From an uncultured Clostridia bacterium (GTDB taxonomy: Bacteria > Bacillota > Clostridia > TANB77 > CAG-508): a stretch of DNA of 20,973 nucleotides. Both the position numbers and the translations under genes were made by a program. The first letter of the stretch is position 1. The number at the start of each line of letters is the position of its first letter. This document shows, one piece after another, positions 14,211 through 20,973 of this stretch. The stretch lies in assembly GCA_934149155.1 (NCBI GenBank), contig CAKPDZ010000026.1, positions 1-20,973 of the forward strand, given 5' to 3'. The notes beneath the pieces were generated by a model that searched no databases, was not told the DNA's origin, and saw nothing but the letters and a program-made list of their open reading frames with translations.

Positions 14211-14924
14211 TTAGAAAATACCAAGTGTTAGAGAATCTCCAATAAGGTAAAAGTTAGTACGTATAATAATTTCTTCTTTGCAATTTTGTGTGTTTATATT
14301 AAATTCAACAGGAGAAATTGTCAAACCAGTAATTTTTTGCTCTGTTTTCCATACTTCTACACCATCAATTAATATACTTATATCAGCAGTGGATTTTGTG
14401 CCACTACTATCATTTCCGACAACAATTTTTCCTGAAAAGTTAGGGTTCCCATCATAATTTTTATTATAAATTAGGTGAATATCAGATGTTACATTGTAAT
14501 CATTAGCATAAAAATATCTGCCAGCATGTAATTTTAGACCTTGTTCATATTCGTGATAAGAACCACTTATGTCTTTATTCTGAGTAGTATTCCATGGAGT
14601 TAAAGAACAAACTACAGCACTATCATTATTTGGAGTATGTGTTTCAAAATAATTTGTGAACATTGTTGTAGAAGAAATATTTTGTGATGATTCATTATTT
14701 TGAACAGATGCAGTTGTATTAGATAGTTGTTCACCTAATGATTCAGGATTTTTTTGTTGATGACTTTTATTAAGACCAACAAAAAAGCAGATTAATGCAA
14801 TCAAAAAGCTTATTACTATTGCTATAATTGCACCATGTTTTTCTTTTTTTGTTATGTAAGTGAAAAGTGATAATGCTATTCCTATAAAAGAAAAACATAT
14901 CGAAAACCAAGATTCTATTGTCAT
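14211..14924 (-). CDS. Membrane-anchored NPCBM-like carbohydrate-binding protein
   Basis: A 237-residue protein. Two membrane helices lie near the N-terminus (about 5-24 and 31-50), joined by a short basic KKEKHG loop. A Ser/Asn/Gln-rich linker (about 52-95) and a beta-rich C-terminal domain (about 98-237) follow. The domain shows the NPCBM/NEW2 pattern: VVCSLTPWNTTQNKDISG, GLKLHAGRYFYAND, a hydrophobic SDIHLIYN strand, GKIVVGNDSSGTKSTADISI, and DGVEVWKTEQKITG. NPCBM domains accompany glycosidases and bind carbohydrate. Here there is no catalytic domain, so a wall-sugar sensor or anchor is possible. ATG 14924-14922 has AAAGGAG (14940-14934) 9 nt upstream. The gene is isolated on the minus strand. 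The domain call is by eye. Confidence 0.8.
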   Translation of the reverse strand: MTIESWFSICFSFIGIALSLFTYITKKEKHGAIIAIVISFLIALICFFVGLNKSHQQKNPESLGEQLSNTTASVQNNESSQNISSTTMFTNYFETHTPNNDSAVVCSLTPWNTTQNKDISGSYHEYEQGLKLHAGRYFYANDYNVTSDIHLIYNKNYDGNPNFSGKIVVGNDSSGTKSTADISILIDGVEVWKTEQKITGLTISPVEFNINTQNCKEEIIIRTNFYLIGDSLTLGIF

Positions 14925-14954
14925 ATAAAATATCTCCTTTATATTTTTTATTAT

Positions 14955-14983
14955 ATAATAGCAAAAAAAGACAATTTTGTACA
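14955..14983 (-). promoter_or_regulatory. Candidate promoter of the NPCBM-like gene
   Basis: On the minus strand, TGTACA (14983-14978), 17-bp spacer, TATTAT (14960-14955). A TATAAT two bases nearer the gene overlaps it but lacks a well-placed -35. Confidence 0.45.
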
Positions 14984-15031
14984 GTATATGACAGCATAAA
15001 ATTGAAAAATAGTTATTTTAAAGTAATAGAC

Positions 15032-15060
15032 TTTATAAAAAAAAATAATTATGTTATAAT
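15032..15060 (+). promoter_or_regulatory. Extended -10 promoter of the GT-C-like membrane protein gene
   Basis: TTTATA (15032-15037), 17-bp spacer, TATAAT (15055-15060) with a TG extension at 15052-15053. The ATG lies 43 bp downstream. Confidence 0.7.
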
Positions 15061-15103
15061 AGCAAATAAGATTTACCAGAATAGGGCAAAGAGGAGGTTA
15101 CAT

Positions 15104-16654
15104 ATGAAAAACAAGAAAAAAATTTGCTTTGAGATAATGGCAATTGTATTAATTGCGATATTTTGTATTAGCTTAACACCAAAAACATTGCAAAATGATA
15201 CATTTTATACAATCAAAATAGGAGAACACATTACGCAAAATGGTGAAATAGATATGGTGGATTCATTTTCGTGGCATGAAGGATTAGAATATACATATCC
15301 GCATTGGTTATATGATGTTATAATATATTTAATATACTCAGTAGGAGGTATGTTAGGAATATATATTTCAACCTGTGTATTTTCTGTATTGCTAGGGATA
15401 GCTATATTTGAAACTAATTCAAAACTTACAAAAAATCAAGTGTTATCTTTTGTAATAACATTAGGAGCAATGTATTTATTAAAAGATTATATTACAGCAA
15501 GAGCACAATTAGTAACATTTATATTATTTGCAATTCAATTATACTTTATGGAAAAAATAGTTAATACAAGTAAAAAAAGATATGGAATAGGGTTAATATT
15601 AATTGCGATATTAATAGCTAATTTACATGTTGCAGTATGGCCATTTATGTTTATTCTATATTTGCCATATATAGCTGAATATGTAATAGCAATAATAGAA
15701 GAGAAAATTGCAAAGAAATATGGTAAAGAACCAAAAGATGGATATAAAATTTCAATTAAAAGAAGAGATGGAACGAAGTATTTAATTATTGTAATGATAA
15801 TATGTGTATTTACAGGATTTTTGACGCCATTAGGAACTACGCCATACACATATTTAATAAAAACAATGCAGGGAAATACAACACAAAATATAAATGAACA
15901 TTTACCAATGACATTAATAAATTGTGAAGCGATATTATGTGTATTAATAATATTTGTAGCAATTTTAACATTTACAGATACAAAGATTAGACTAACAGAT
16001 TTACTTATGTTAGGCGGATTAATATTTTTGATGTTATATTCAAAAAGACAATCAACAATGTTTGTAATAATGTGTTCAGTTATACTAAACAGACTAGTGT
16101 ATTCTGGACTGAAAAAAAATGAAGAAGACATAGATAATAAATTGGTAAATATTTCAACAACATTATTTGGATGTACTGTAATAACAGGAATAGTGTTAAT
16201 ATTAAGCTTATATTTTGTACAGCCAAAGATAAAAGCTAGTTATATTGATGAAAAAACTTATCCAGTAGAAATGAGTGATTTTATATTACAATATTTTGAA
16301 GAAAATAATATAGATATAAAAAGTGTAAGACTATATAATGAATACAATTATGGAAGTTATTTATTATATAGAGGAATACCTGTATTTATAGATTCAAGAT
16401 GTGATTTATATGCGCCTGAATATAATGGCGGAAGAGACATATTTATGGACTTTATGAAAAGCTCTAATTTAGATATATGGTTTGAAGATATATTTGATAA
16501 ATATAAAATAAATTATGTGATTTTGTATAAAAATTCTAAGATGAATATGATTATACAAGATTCACATTTAGAAGGATATGAATTATTGCATAAGGATGAT
16601 AATTTTGTTTTTTACAAATTGAACAAAACAGAACCGGTCCATAATGTGCAGTGA
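15104..16654 (+). CDS. Polytopic membrane protein of GT-C glycosyltransferase type
   Basis: A 516-residue integral membrane protein with about ten hydrophobic helices up to residue 390. A first extracytoplasmic loop with an acidic NDTFYTIKIGEHI (D32) and YPHWLYDVIIY lies near the N-terminus, as in GT-C-fold enzymes where an Asp after helix 1 is catalytic. A soluble C-terminal part (about 395-516) carries NEYNYGSYLLYRGIPVFIDS and RCDLYAPEY. That pattern occurs in large membrane proteins thought to transfer sugars from polyprenyl phosphates. ATG 15104 has AGGAGG (15092-15097) 6 nt upstream; longer readings toward 14918 cross the promoter. The last eight codons (TEPVHNVQ) are encoded by the first unit of a repeat, so the original C-terminus was probably altered by repeat insertion. 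The sugar substrate is unknown. Confidence 0.8.
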   Translation: MKNKKKICFEIMAIVLIAIFCISLTPKTLQNDTFYTIKIGEHITQNGEIDMVDSFSWHEGLEYTYPHWLYDVIIYLIYSVGGMLGIYISTCVFSVLLGIAIFETNSKLTKNQVLSFVITLGAMYLLKDYITARAQLVTFILFAIQLYFMEKIVNTSKKRYGIGLILIAILIANLHVAVWPFMFILYLPYIAEYVIAIIEEKIAKKYGKEPKDGYKISIKRRDGTKYLIIVMIICVFTGFLTPLGTTPYTYLIKTMQGNTTQNINEHLPMTLINCEAILCVLIIFVAILTFTDTKIRLTDLLMLGGLIFLMLYSKRQSTMFVIMCSVILNRLVYSGLKKNEEDIDNKLVNISTTLFGCTVITGIVLILSLYFVQPKIKASYIDEKTYPVEMSDFILQYFEENNIDIKSVRLYNEYNYGSYLLYRGIPVFIDSRCDLYAPEYNGGRDIFMDFMKSSNLDIWFEDIFDKYKINYVILYKNSKMNMIIQDSHLEGYELLHKDDNFVFYKLNKTEPVHNVQ

Positions 16655-16684
16655 GCAAAATAGAACCGGTCCCAAATGCGCAGA
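16621..16684. repeat. Two tandem 32-bp REP-like units
   Basis: Unit 1 (16621-16652) and unit 2 (16653-16684) match at most positions and share AGAACCGGTCC exactly (16630-16640 and 16662-16672), followed by A-rich sequence and ATG(T/C)GCAG. They are visibly richer in G+C than their surroundings. The AGAACC-N3-CC core recalls REP-like repeats of Firmicutes containing GGGACGGTTCT; this is from memory and unchecked. Unit 1 supplies the end of the upstream gene. Unit 2 ends just at the RluD-like ribosome-binding site. Confidence 0.75.
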
Positions 16685-16694
16685 AAGGAAGAAT

Positions 16695-17612
16695 ATGAAA
16701 AATTATATAGTAAATGAAGAAGAAAATGGTAAAAGATTAGATGTATATATTGCAAGTAAAGATGAAGAAATAACTAGATCTTCTGCTCAAAGACAAATTG
16801 AACAAGGAAATGTAGTTGTTAATGGTAAAGTAATAACTAAAGTTTCTTATAAAGTTACTGAAGGTGATGACATTAAAATTGAAGAGCAAGAACCAGTAGA
16901 GATTGAATTAAAAGCTCAAGATATTCCTATTGATATTGTTTATGAGGATAAAGATATTATTGTAGTAAACAAGCCTAAGGGGATGGTCGTTCATCCAGCA
17001 AATGGTAATCCTGATGGAACTTTAGTTAATGCTATTATGGCTATTTGCAAAGATAGTTTATCTGGAATTGGTGGAGAGATTAGACCAGGTATAGTTCATA
17101 GATTAGATAAAGATACTTCTGGACTTTTAATTGTTGCTAAAAATGATATGGCACATGTTAATATGAGTGAACAGATTAAAAGACATGAGGTTAAAAAAAC
17201 ATATATTGCATTAGTTAGAGGAATTGTTAAAGAAAATGAGGCCACTATAGATATGCCTATAGGTAGAAGTAATTCTGATAGAAAAAAGATGGCTGTTACT
17301 AAAAATGGAAAAAATGCAGTAACTCATATTAAAGTTTTAAAAAGATATGATAAATATACATTATTAGAGATAAATATCGAAACAGGTAGAACTCATCAAA
17401 TACGTGTACATTTAGCTCATATTGGTTATCCTGTTATAGGAGATTATATTTATTCAAATGGAAAAAATGAGTTTGGAATTGTAGGGCAATGCTTGCATGC
17501 AAAGTCTTTGGAATTTAAACATCCGATTAAAGGAAAAGATATGAAATTAGAGGCTCCATTACCAGAGTATTTTGAGAAAGTTCTTCAAGAACTTGATACT
17601 AGAGCAATATAA
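16695..17612 (+). CDS. RluA/RluD-family 23S rRNA pseudouridine synthase
   Basis: A 305-residue enzyme converting uridine to pseudouridine in rRNA. An S4 RNA-binding domain (about 12-70, GKRLDVYIASKDEEITRSSAQ) is followed by the catalytic domain. That domain has NKPKGMVVHPANG, HRLDKDTSGLLIVAK with the catalytic Asp D138, and GRTHQIRVHLAHIGYPVIGD. This is the RluD branch (S4 domain present, length about 300). ATG 16695 follows AAAGGAA (16684-16690). An in-frame ATG at 16644 would add 17 residues encoded by the repeat and overlap the previous gene, so I reject it. RluD-like genes often follow lspA; here it follows a membrane protein gene and is flanked by REP-like repeats. Confidence 0.93.
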   Translation: MKNYIVNEEENGKRLDVYIASKDEEITRSSAQRQIEQGNVVVNGKVITKVSYKVTEGDDIKIEEQEPVEIELKAQDIPIDIVYEDKDIIVVNKPKGMVVHPANGNPDGTLVNAIMAICKDSLSGIGGEIRPGIVHRLDKDTSGLLIVAKNDMAHVNMSEQIKRHEVKKTYIALVRGIVKENEATIDMPIGRSNSDRKKMAVTKNGKNAVTHIKVLKRYDKYTLLEINIETGRTHQIRVHLAHIGYPVIGDYIYSNGKNEFGIVGQCLHAKSLEFKHPIKGKDMKLEAPLPEYFEKVLQELDTRAI

Positions 17613-17615
17613 AAA

Positions 17616-17638
17616 TCTGGCAAGAGAACCCTGCCAGA
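17616..17638. repeat. G+C-rich hairpin with AGAACC core after the RluD-like gene
   Basis: Perfect 7-bp arms TCTGGCA (17616-17622) and TGCCAGA (17632-17638) with a 9-nt loop AGAGAACCC. There is no T-tract on the plus strand. On the minus strand five T follow the stem, so as a terminator it would act on leftward transcription. The loop and right arm contain AGAACCCTGCC (17625-17635), matching the AGAACC-N3-CC core of the REP-like units at 16621-16684. Confidence 0.6.
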
Positions 17639-17706
17639 GAAATCTATATAAAGCCTTTTAGAAAAGTAAAAGGAATTAATATATAATATGCAAAAATTTA
17701 GAAAAA

Positions 17707-17717
17707 AGAACCAGTCC
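17707..17717 (+). repeat. Isolated AGAACC-N3-CC core before the RluB-like gene
   Basis: AGAACCAGTCC differs from the two cores at 16630 and 16662 by one base. It lies 28 bp before the RluB-like ATG and may be the remnant of a REP-like unit. Confidence 0.4.
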
Positions 17718-17744
17718 AAGATAAAGTTGGGAAAGGAATTTATA

Positions 17745-18458
17745 ATGGAAGAAAGATTACAAAAATATCTTGCAAATAGTGGAGTGGCATCTAGAAGAAA
17801 ATGTGAAGAACTAATTTTGCAAGGAAAAGTTGAAGTAAATGGCAAAGTTGTTACAGAACTAGGAACAAAGATCAATCCGGAAAAAGATATTGTAAAATTT
17901 GATGGAAAAGAAGTAAAACAAGTTAAAAAAATGGTGTATATATTATTAAATAAGCCAATTGGATATGTAACTACTGCAGATGATCAGTTTGGCAGAGATA
18001 CAGTTTTAGATTTAGTAAAAGTAAAAGAAAGAATTGTTCCTGTAGGAAGGCTTGATATGTATACATCTGGAGCTTTAATATTAACTAATGATGGTGATTT
18101 TGTATATAAAGTTACGCATCCAAAACATGAAATAGAAAAAACTTATACTGTTACAGTAAAGGGTATTGTACAAAATAGTGAGGTTGAACAATTACGTAAA
18201 GGTGTAAAAATAGATGATTATACAACAAAGCCTGCAAAAGTAAAAATTCTAAAAACAGATACAGAAAAAAATTTTTCTAGATTGGAAATAACTATTCATG
18301 AAGGAAAAAATAGACAGGTACGTAAAATGTGCGAAGCCGTAAATAGAAAAGTATTAGCATTACATAGAAGTAAGATAGGTGGCATAGGTGTAAAAGATAT
18401 TGAACTTGGAAAGTGGAGATATTTAAGAGAAAATGAAATACAAAAATTAGTAAAATAG
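17745..18458 (+). CDS. RluB/RsuA-family pseudouridine synthase
   Basis: A 237-residue enzyme modifying uridine in rRNA, of the RluB type common in Firmicutes. An N-terminal S4 domain (RLQKYLANSGVASRRKCEEL, about 4-60) precedes a catalytic domain with LLNKPIGYVTT, VGRLDMYTSGALILTNDGDF (catalytic D104) and HEGKNRQVRKMCEAV. Length is normal. ATG 17745 has AAAGGAA (17732-17738) 6 nt upstream. The longer frame from 17688 would translate the AGAACC repeat and lacks a ribosome-binding site. No terminator is seen before the S1 gene 63 bp downstream, so the two may be co-transcribed, an RNA-related pair. Confidence 0.94.
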   Translation: MEERLQKYLANSGVASRRKCEELILQGKVEVNGKVVTELGTKINPEKDIVKFDGKEVKQVKKMVYILLNKPIGYVTTADDQFGRDTVLDLVKVKERIVPVGRLDMYTSGALILTNDGDFVYKVTHPKHEIEKTYTVTVKGIVQNSEVEQLRKGVKIDDYTTKPAKVKILKTDTEKNFSRLEITIHEGKNRQVRKMCEAVNRKVLALHRSKIGGIGVKDIELGKWRYLRENEIQKLVK

Positions 18459-18521
18459 TTGAAAATTTTTTATCTAAAATATATAATAAGATTAATAAAC
18501 AAAAGAAAAAGGAGCAAAAAA

Positions 18522-18980
18522 ATGGAAGAAGTCAAACAAGGTCAAATAGTTGATGGAATTGTAACAGGAATTCAGCCATATGGGGCTTTTGTTAGAATGG
18601 AAAATGGAACAGATGGCTTAGTATATATAGAAGATTTATCTGTTGCAAGAATAAAATCACCAAAAGATAGGGTGAAAGTTGGACAAAAAATAAAATGTAT
18701 GGTAAAATATATCGATAAAGAAACAGGCAAAGTAAATTTATCATACAAAAATTGTTTAGGAACATGGGAAGAAAATGCCCAAAAATTCAAAGAAGGAATG
18801 ACTGTAAAGGGCATAGTTAGAGATACTGAGAAAAATAAAAATGGTATATTTATTGAATTAACACCAAATTTAATAGGTATGGCAGAATATACAGATGAAT
18901 TAAAATATGGAGAAACAATAGATGTATGCATAAAAAGAATTTTACCAGAAAAGAAAAAGGTAAAATTAATAATAGTTTAA
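18522..18980 (+). CDS. S1 RNA-binding domain protein (two S1 motifs)
   Basis: A 152-residue cytoplasmic protein made of two OB-fold S1 domains. The first (about 1-78) is textbook: GQIVDGIVTGIQPYGAFVRM, GTDGLVYIEDLS, VKVGQKIKCMVKYID, GKVNLSYKN. The second (about 88-152, GMTVKGIVRDTEKNKNGIFI) is more divergent. Small S1 proteins bind RNA or ribosomes; the exact role is not visible. ATG 18522 has AAGGAG (18509-18514) 7 nt upstream; the longer frame from 18459 has no ribosome-binding site. It sits between the RluB-like gene and a Replic_Relax-like gene. Confidence 0.9.
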   Translation: MEEVKQGQIVDGIVTGIQPYGAFVRMENGTDGLVYIEDLSVARIKSPKDRVKVGQKIKCMVKYIDKETGKVNLSYKNCLGTWEENAQKFKEGMTVKGIVRDTEKNKNGIFIELTPNLIGMAEYTDELKYGETIDVCIKRILPEKKKVKLIIV

Positions 18981-19037
18981 AAAACAATGTTTAAAATAGG
19001 GCTATAATTAGTCACTAAAATTGAAGGAGGGATTGAA

Positions 19038-19979
19038 ATGGTTGAAGATAACCAAATCAAAGCGCAAGTATCACCATTTGCTATAAGAGAAGGTGAAATA
19101 AAAACATTTGATGGAAAAGATGGATATGTATCTATGAATCAAATAATACATAAAATTAATATAGGACATATAACAGATATTCATTTTGCAATATTAGAAT
19201 TAGTAAATGAATTTGAATTTATAACATCTAGACAATTATATCAAATGCTAGAATGGAAAGGGATAGACCCTAAGTCACAAGACAAATTAAATAACAAGTT
19301 AGATCAACTTGTAAAATCAAAAATTTTAACAAGATATTATTTTACATCTGAAGAAGGAAAAGGAATATACAGAATTTACTGCCTAGAAAAGATGGGAAAA
19401 TATTTGTTAACATCAAAAGAAATTGAATGTAAATGGCAACAAACAGACAATGTAAAACCTGTTCCAATGATAAAGAAGAGATTAGCAGGAAATCAAACTT
19501 TAATTGCATATTTAAGAAAAGTTAAAGCTTTTGATAGTTATGTTGTAAAACCAGCATTAACAGCTAAAGTATCAGGAAAAATATTTAAAGCAACAGGTGG
19601 TTCTGTAAAATTAACTAAAAATAAAAAATCTGTAACATTTTTATTTGAAGTAATAAGAAGAGAACCAGATTGGCAAAAGAAATTAGCAGATAAAATGGCT
19701 ATGTATAAAGAATTTTATGAAAATTTTGTTCCAGGAGATTCTGGATTTTCTGCTATGCCACAATTAATATTTGTATGTGAAGATGACAAACATACAGCTG
19801 AAACATTTAAAGAAATTGTAAAAAATAAATTAGAAATACCACAAATAAAATTATATTTTACAACAGATTTAAGACAAAATAAAGAAACGCTTGAAAATAC
19901 ATTAATTGAATTTAAAATAGATGAGGCAACAAAGAAATATAAAATGTACAATGTAGAAGCCAAAATATTAGGAATATAG
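19038..19979 (+). CDS. Replic_Relax-like winged-helix protein
   Basis: A 313-residue soluble protein. A winged-helix domain lies at about residues 45-118 (HFAILELVNEFEFITSRQLY, then KLDQLVKSKILTRYYF). A PD-(D/E)xK-like region follows (about 150-290), with TFLFEVIRREPDWQKKLADK, MAMYKEFYENF and PQLIFVCEDDKH. A winged helix followed by a strand with Glu and Arg, then a Lys-x(n)-Tyr helix, is the layout of Replic_Relax proteins. Those are usually on plasmids and conjugative elements and are thought to assist relaxase or replication. No relaxase or T4SS gene is in view. ATG 19038 has GGAGG (19026-19030) 7 nt upstream; TATAAT (19003-19008) may be its -10, with no good -35. The acyltransferase-like gene follows after 19 bp, so the two form an operon. 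Family call is by eye, moderate. Confidence 0.75.
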   Translation: MVEDNQIKAQVSPFAIREGEIKTFDGKDGYVSMNQIIHKINIGHITDIHFAILELVNEFEFITSRQLYQMLEWKGIDPKSQDKLNNKLDQLVKSKILTRYYFTSEEGKGIYRIYCLEKMGKYLLTSKEIECKWQQTDNVKPVPMIKKRLAGNQTLIAYLRKVKAFDSYVVKPALTAKVSGKIFKATGGSVKLTKNKKSVTFLFEVIRREPDWQKKLADKMAMYKEFYENFVPGDSGFSAMPQLIFVCEDDKHTAETFKEIVKNKLEIPQIKLYFTTDLRQNKETLENTLIEFKIDEATKKYKMYNVEAKILGI

Positions 19980-19998
19980 ACAGAGAAGGGAAACGAGG

Positions 19999-20853
19999 AT
20001 GTTTGGACATAGACCAGATGGCAAAAGAATAAAAAATTTGCCACCAATTTTTAAAATTATGCCTTGTGTAATGCTTGATAGAGCTGATTCGCAAGTGTAC
20101 TTTAAACAAGATATAGCATTAAAAAATTTAGATGAATATATAGATAAAAAAGCAAAAGAAGGAATACGACTTTCATATATGAATATCATTTATGCAGCAC
20201 TTGTAAAAATAATTGGAGAAAGACCAAGTTTAAATAGGTTTGCAATGAATGGAGCTTTATATAAAAGAGATAAAATATATGTATCACTTGTTATAAAGAA
20301 AAGTTTATCAGATGATGGACCAGAAACACCAATAAAATTAGAATTTAATGGTAATGAAAATATATTTGAAATTAAAGAAAAATTAGATGCAACAATAGAA
20401 AAAAATAAGGAACTTGAAAATTTAAATAAAACAGATAAATTAGTAAATGTTTTAAATATAATTCCAAGTGGATTAATTAGAACTGTTGTTAAGTTGCTAA
20501 TGTTCTTAGATAAACATGGTTTACTTGCAAGAAAAATTATTGATGCAAGTCCATTCCATACGAGTGTATTTTTAACAAATGTGGGTTCATTAGGAATTGA
20601 TAGTATTTATCATCATATTTATAATTTTGGAACTACTAGTATGTTTTTCTCTATGGGGAAAAAGAAAAAAAGTTATATTTATGAGGATGATGAATTTAAA
20701 GAAGAAAAATGTATTACTCTAGCTTTTGTTGGTGATGAAAGAATTTGTGATGGATATTATTATGCTTCTTCTTTTAAACTTTTATCAAAATATTTGAAAA
20801 AACCTGAACTTTTAGAGGGTTTGGTAGATGAAAAAGAAGAAATTGCAAATTAA
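19999..20853 (+). CDS. Stand-alone E2/CAT-fold acyltransferase-like protein, catalytic His replaced
   Basis: A 284-residue protein matching the catalytic domain of 2-oxo-acid dehydrogenase E2 subunits. It has YMNIIYAALVKIIGERPSLN near the N-terminus. HTSVFLTNVGSLGIDSIYHH (187-206), FSMGKKKKSYIYEDD and ITLAFVGDERICDGYYYASS (239-258) follow near the C-terminus. There is no lipoyl or E3-binding domain, and no E1 or E3 gene is near. The active-site motif DHRxxDG reads DERICDG, so E247 replaces the His that would activate CoA. It is therefore either catalytically dead or works otherwise. ATG 19999 has AAGGGA (19985-19990) 8 nt upstream. The gene is 19 bp behind the Replic_Relax-like gene. Chloramphenicol-acetyltransferase-like and PapA-like folds share the motif, so the substrate is open. 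Confidence 0.8.
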   Translation: MFGHRPDGKRIKNLPPIFKIMPCVMLDRADSQVYFKQDIALKNLDEYIDKKAKEGIRLSYMNIIYAALVKIIGERPSLNRFAMNGALYKRDKIYVSLVIKKSLSDDGPETPIKLEFNGNENIFEIKEKLDATIEKNKELENLNKTDKLVNVLNIIPSGLIRTVVKLLMFLDKHGLLARKIIDASPFHTSVFLTNVGSLGIDSIYHHIYNFGTTSMFFSMGKKKKSYIYEDDEFKEEKCITLAFVGDERICDGYYYASSFKLLSKYLKKPELLEGLVDEKEEIAN

Positions 20854-20875
20854 TTAAAAAGTTTTACAAAAATAG

Positions 20876-20904
20876 TTGACTTTAGAGATGAAATGTGATA
20901 TTAT
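20876..20904 (+). promoter_or_regulatory. Strong extended -10 promoter of the tRNA gene
   Basis: TTGACT (20876-20881), 17-bp spacer, TATTAT (20899-20904) with TGA extension at 20896-20898. Lies 18 bp before the tRNA. Confidence 0.8.
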
Positions 20905-20922
20905 AATTAGGCGTTAAGAAAT

Positions 20923-20973
<51 letters not shown>

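Noticed and set aside
14918..15103. 62-residue upstream extension of the GT-C-like protein
   Set aside because: It runs through both divergent promoters; AGGAGG points to ATG 15104.
15535..16131. 198-codon open frame on the minus strand inside the GT-C-like gene
   Set aside because: It lies antisense to a well-supported membrane protein gene, has no ribosome-binding site, and its hydrophobicity mirrors the opposite strand.
16644..16694. Upstream ATG extending the RluD-like protein by 17 residues
   Set aside because: The extension is encoded by the 32-bp repeat, overlaps the previous gene and lacks its own ribosome-binding site; ATG 16695 has AAAGGAA.

Overview
The window is strongly A+T-rich chromosomal DNA from a low-GC, endospore-forming Firmicute, most likely an uncultured gut-type member of the Clostridia. 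The signs are a full-length spoIIE with an exact Spo0A-box core upstream, a PdaB/YlxY-type polysaccharide deacetylase, strong AGGAGG ribosome-binding sites, sigma-A promoters ending in TATAAT, and A/T-ended codons. TGA is used as a stop (end of the gene at 15104-16654), so the genetic code is standard. No phage, IS or CRISPR array is visible.

Layout. At 1-226 lies the 5' part of a minus-strand gene for an Asn-rich protein, divergent from a two-OB-fold SSB-like gene (433-1059). Next come spoIIE (1345-3723), two small genes of unknown function (46 and 126 aa) under their own promoter, and a terminator. A WG-repeat, membrane-anchored protein (4513-6021) and an unrecognised tail-anchored protein (6066-7295) form the next unit. 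A housekeeping run follows: acpS, a TatD-type hydrolase, a family 4 uracil-DNA glycosylase, and an orphan GltD-like flavoprotein. It ends in a bidirectional terminator and a short imperfect tandem-repeat tract of about 16 bp period. Convergent to this is a minus-strand gene for an HExxH zinc-metalloprotease-like protein (10636-11718).

The second half starts with the spore-type deacetylase (11902-12663), a clostridial hypothetical gene, and a second two-OB-fold SSB-like gene (13385-14086), paralogous to the first. A minus-strand membrane-anchored NPCBM-like protein gene (14211-14924) is divergent from a polytopic GT-C-like membrane protein gene (15104-16654). Two pseudouridine synthase genes (RluD-like and RluB-like) follow, then an S1-domain protein, a Replic_Relax-like winged-helix protein, a stand-alone E2/CAT-fold acyltransferase-like protein, and a tRNA-Arg(TCT) cut by the window end.

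How they work together. Two genes belong to sporulation and spore-wall biology (spoIIE and the deacetylase). Two encode ssDNA-binding proteins and one a DNA repair enzyme. Three concern RNA modification or binding (RluD, RluB, S1 protein). The three complete minus-strand or paralogous oddities (metalloprotease, NPCBM protein, duplicate SSB) each have their own promoter. Short G+C-richer REP-like repeats with an AGAACC core flank the RluD-like gene and have written the last codons of the gene before it. I found no multi-gene defence or mobile system. The most interesting material is the SSB pair, the repeats, the leader elements, and several enzyme-like proteins lacking a canonical catalytic residue.
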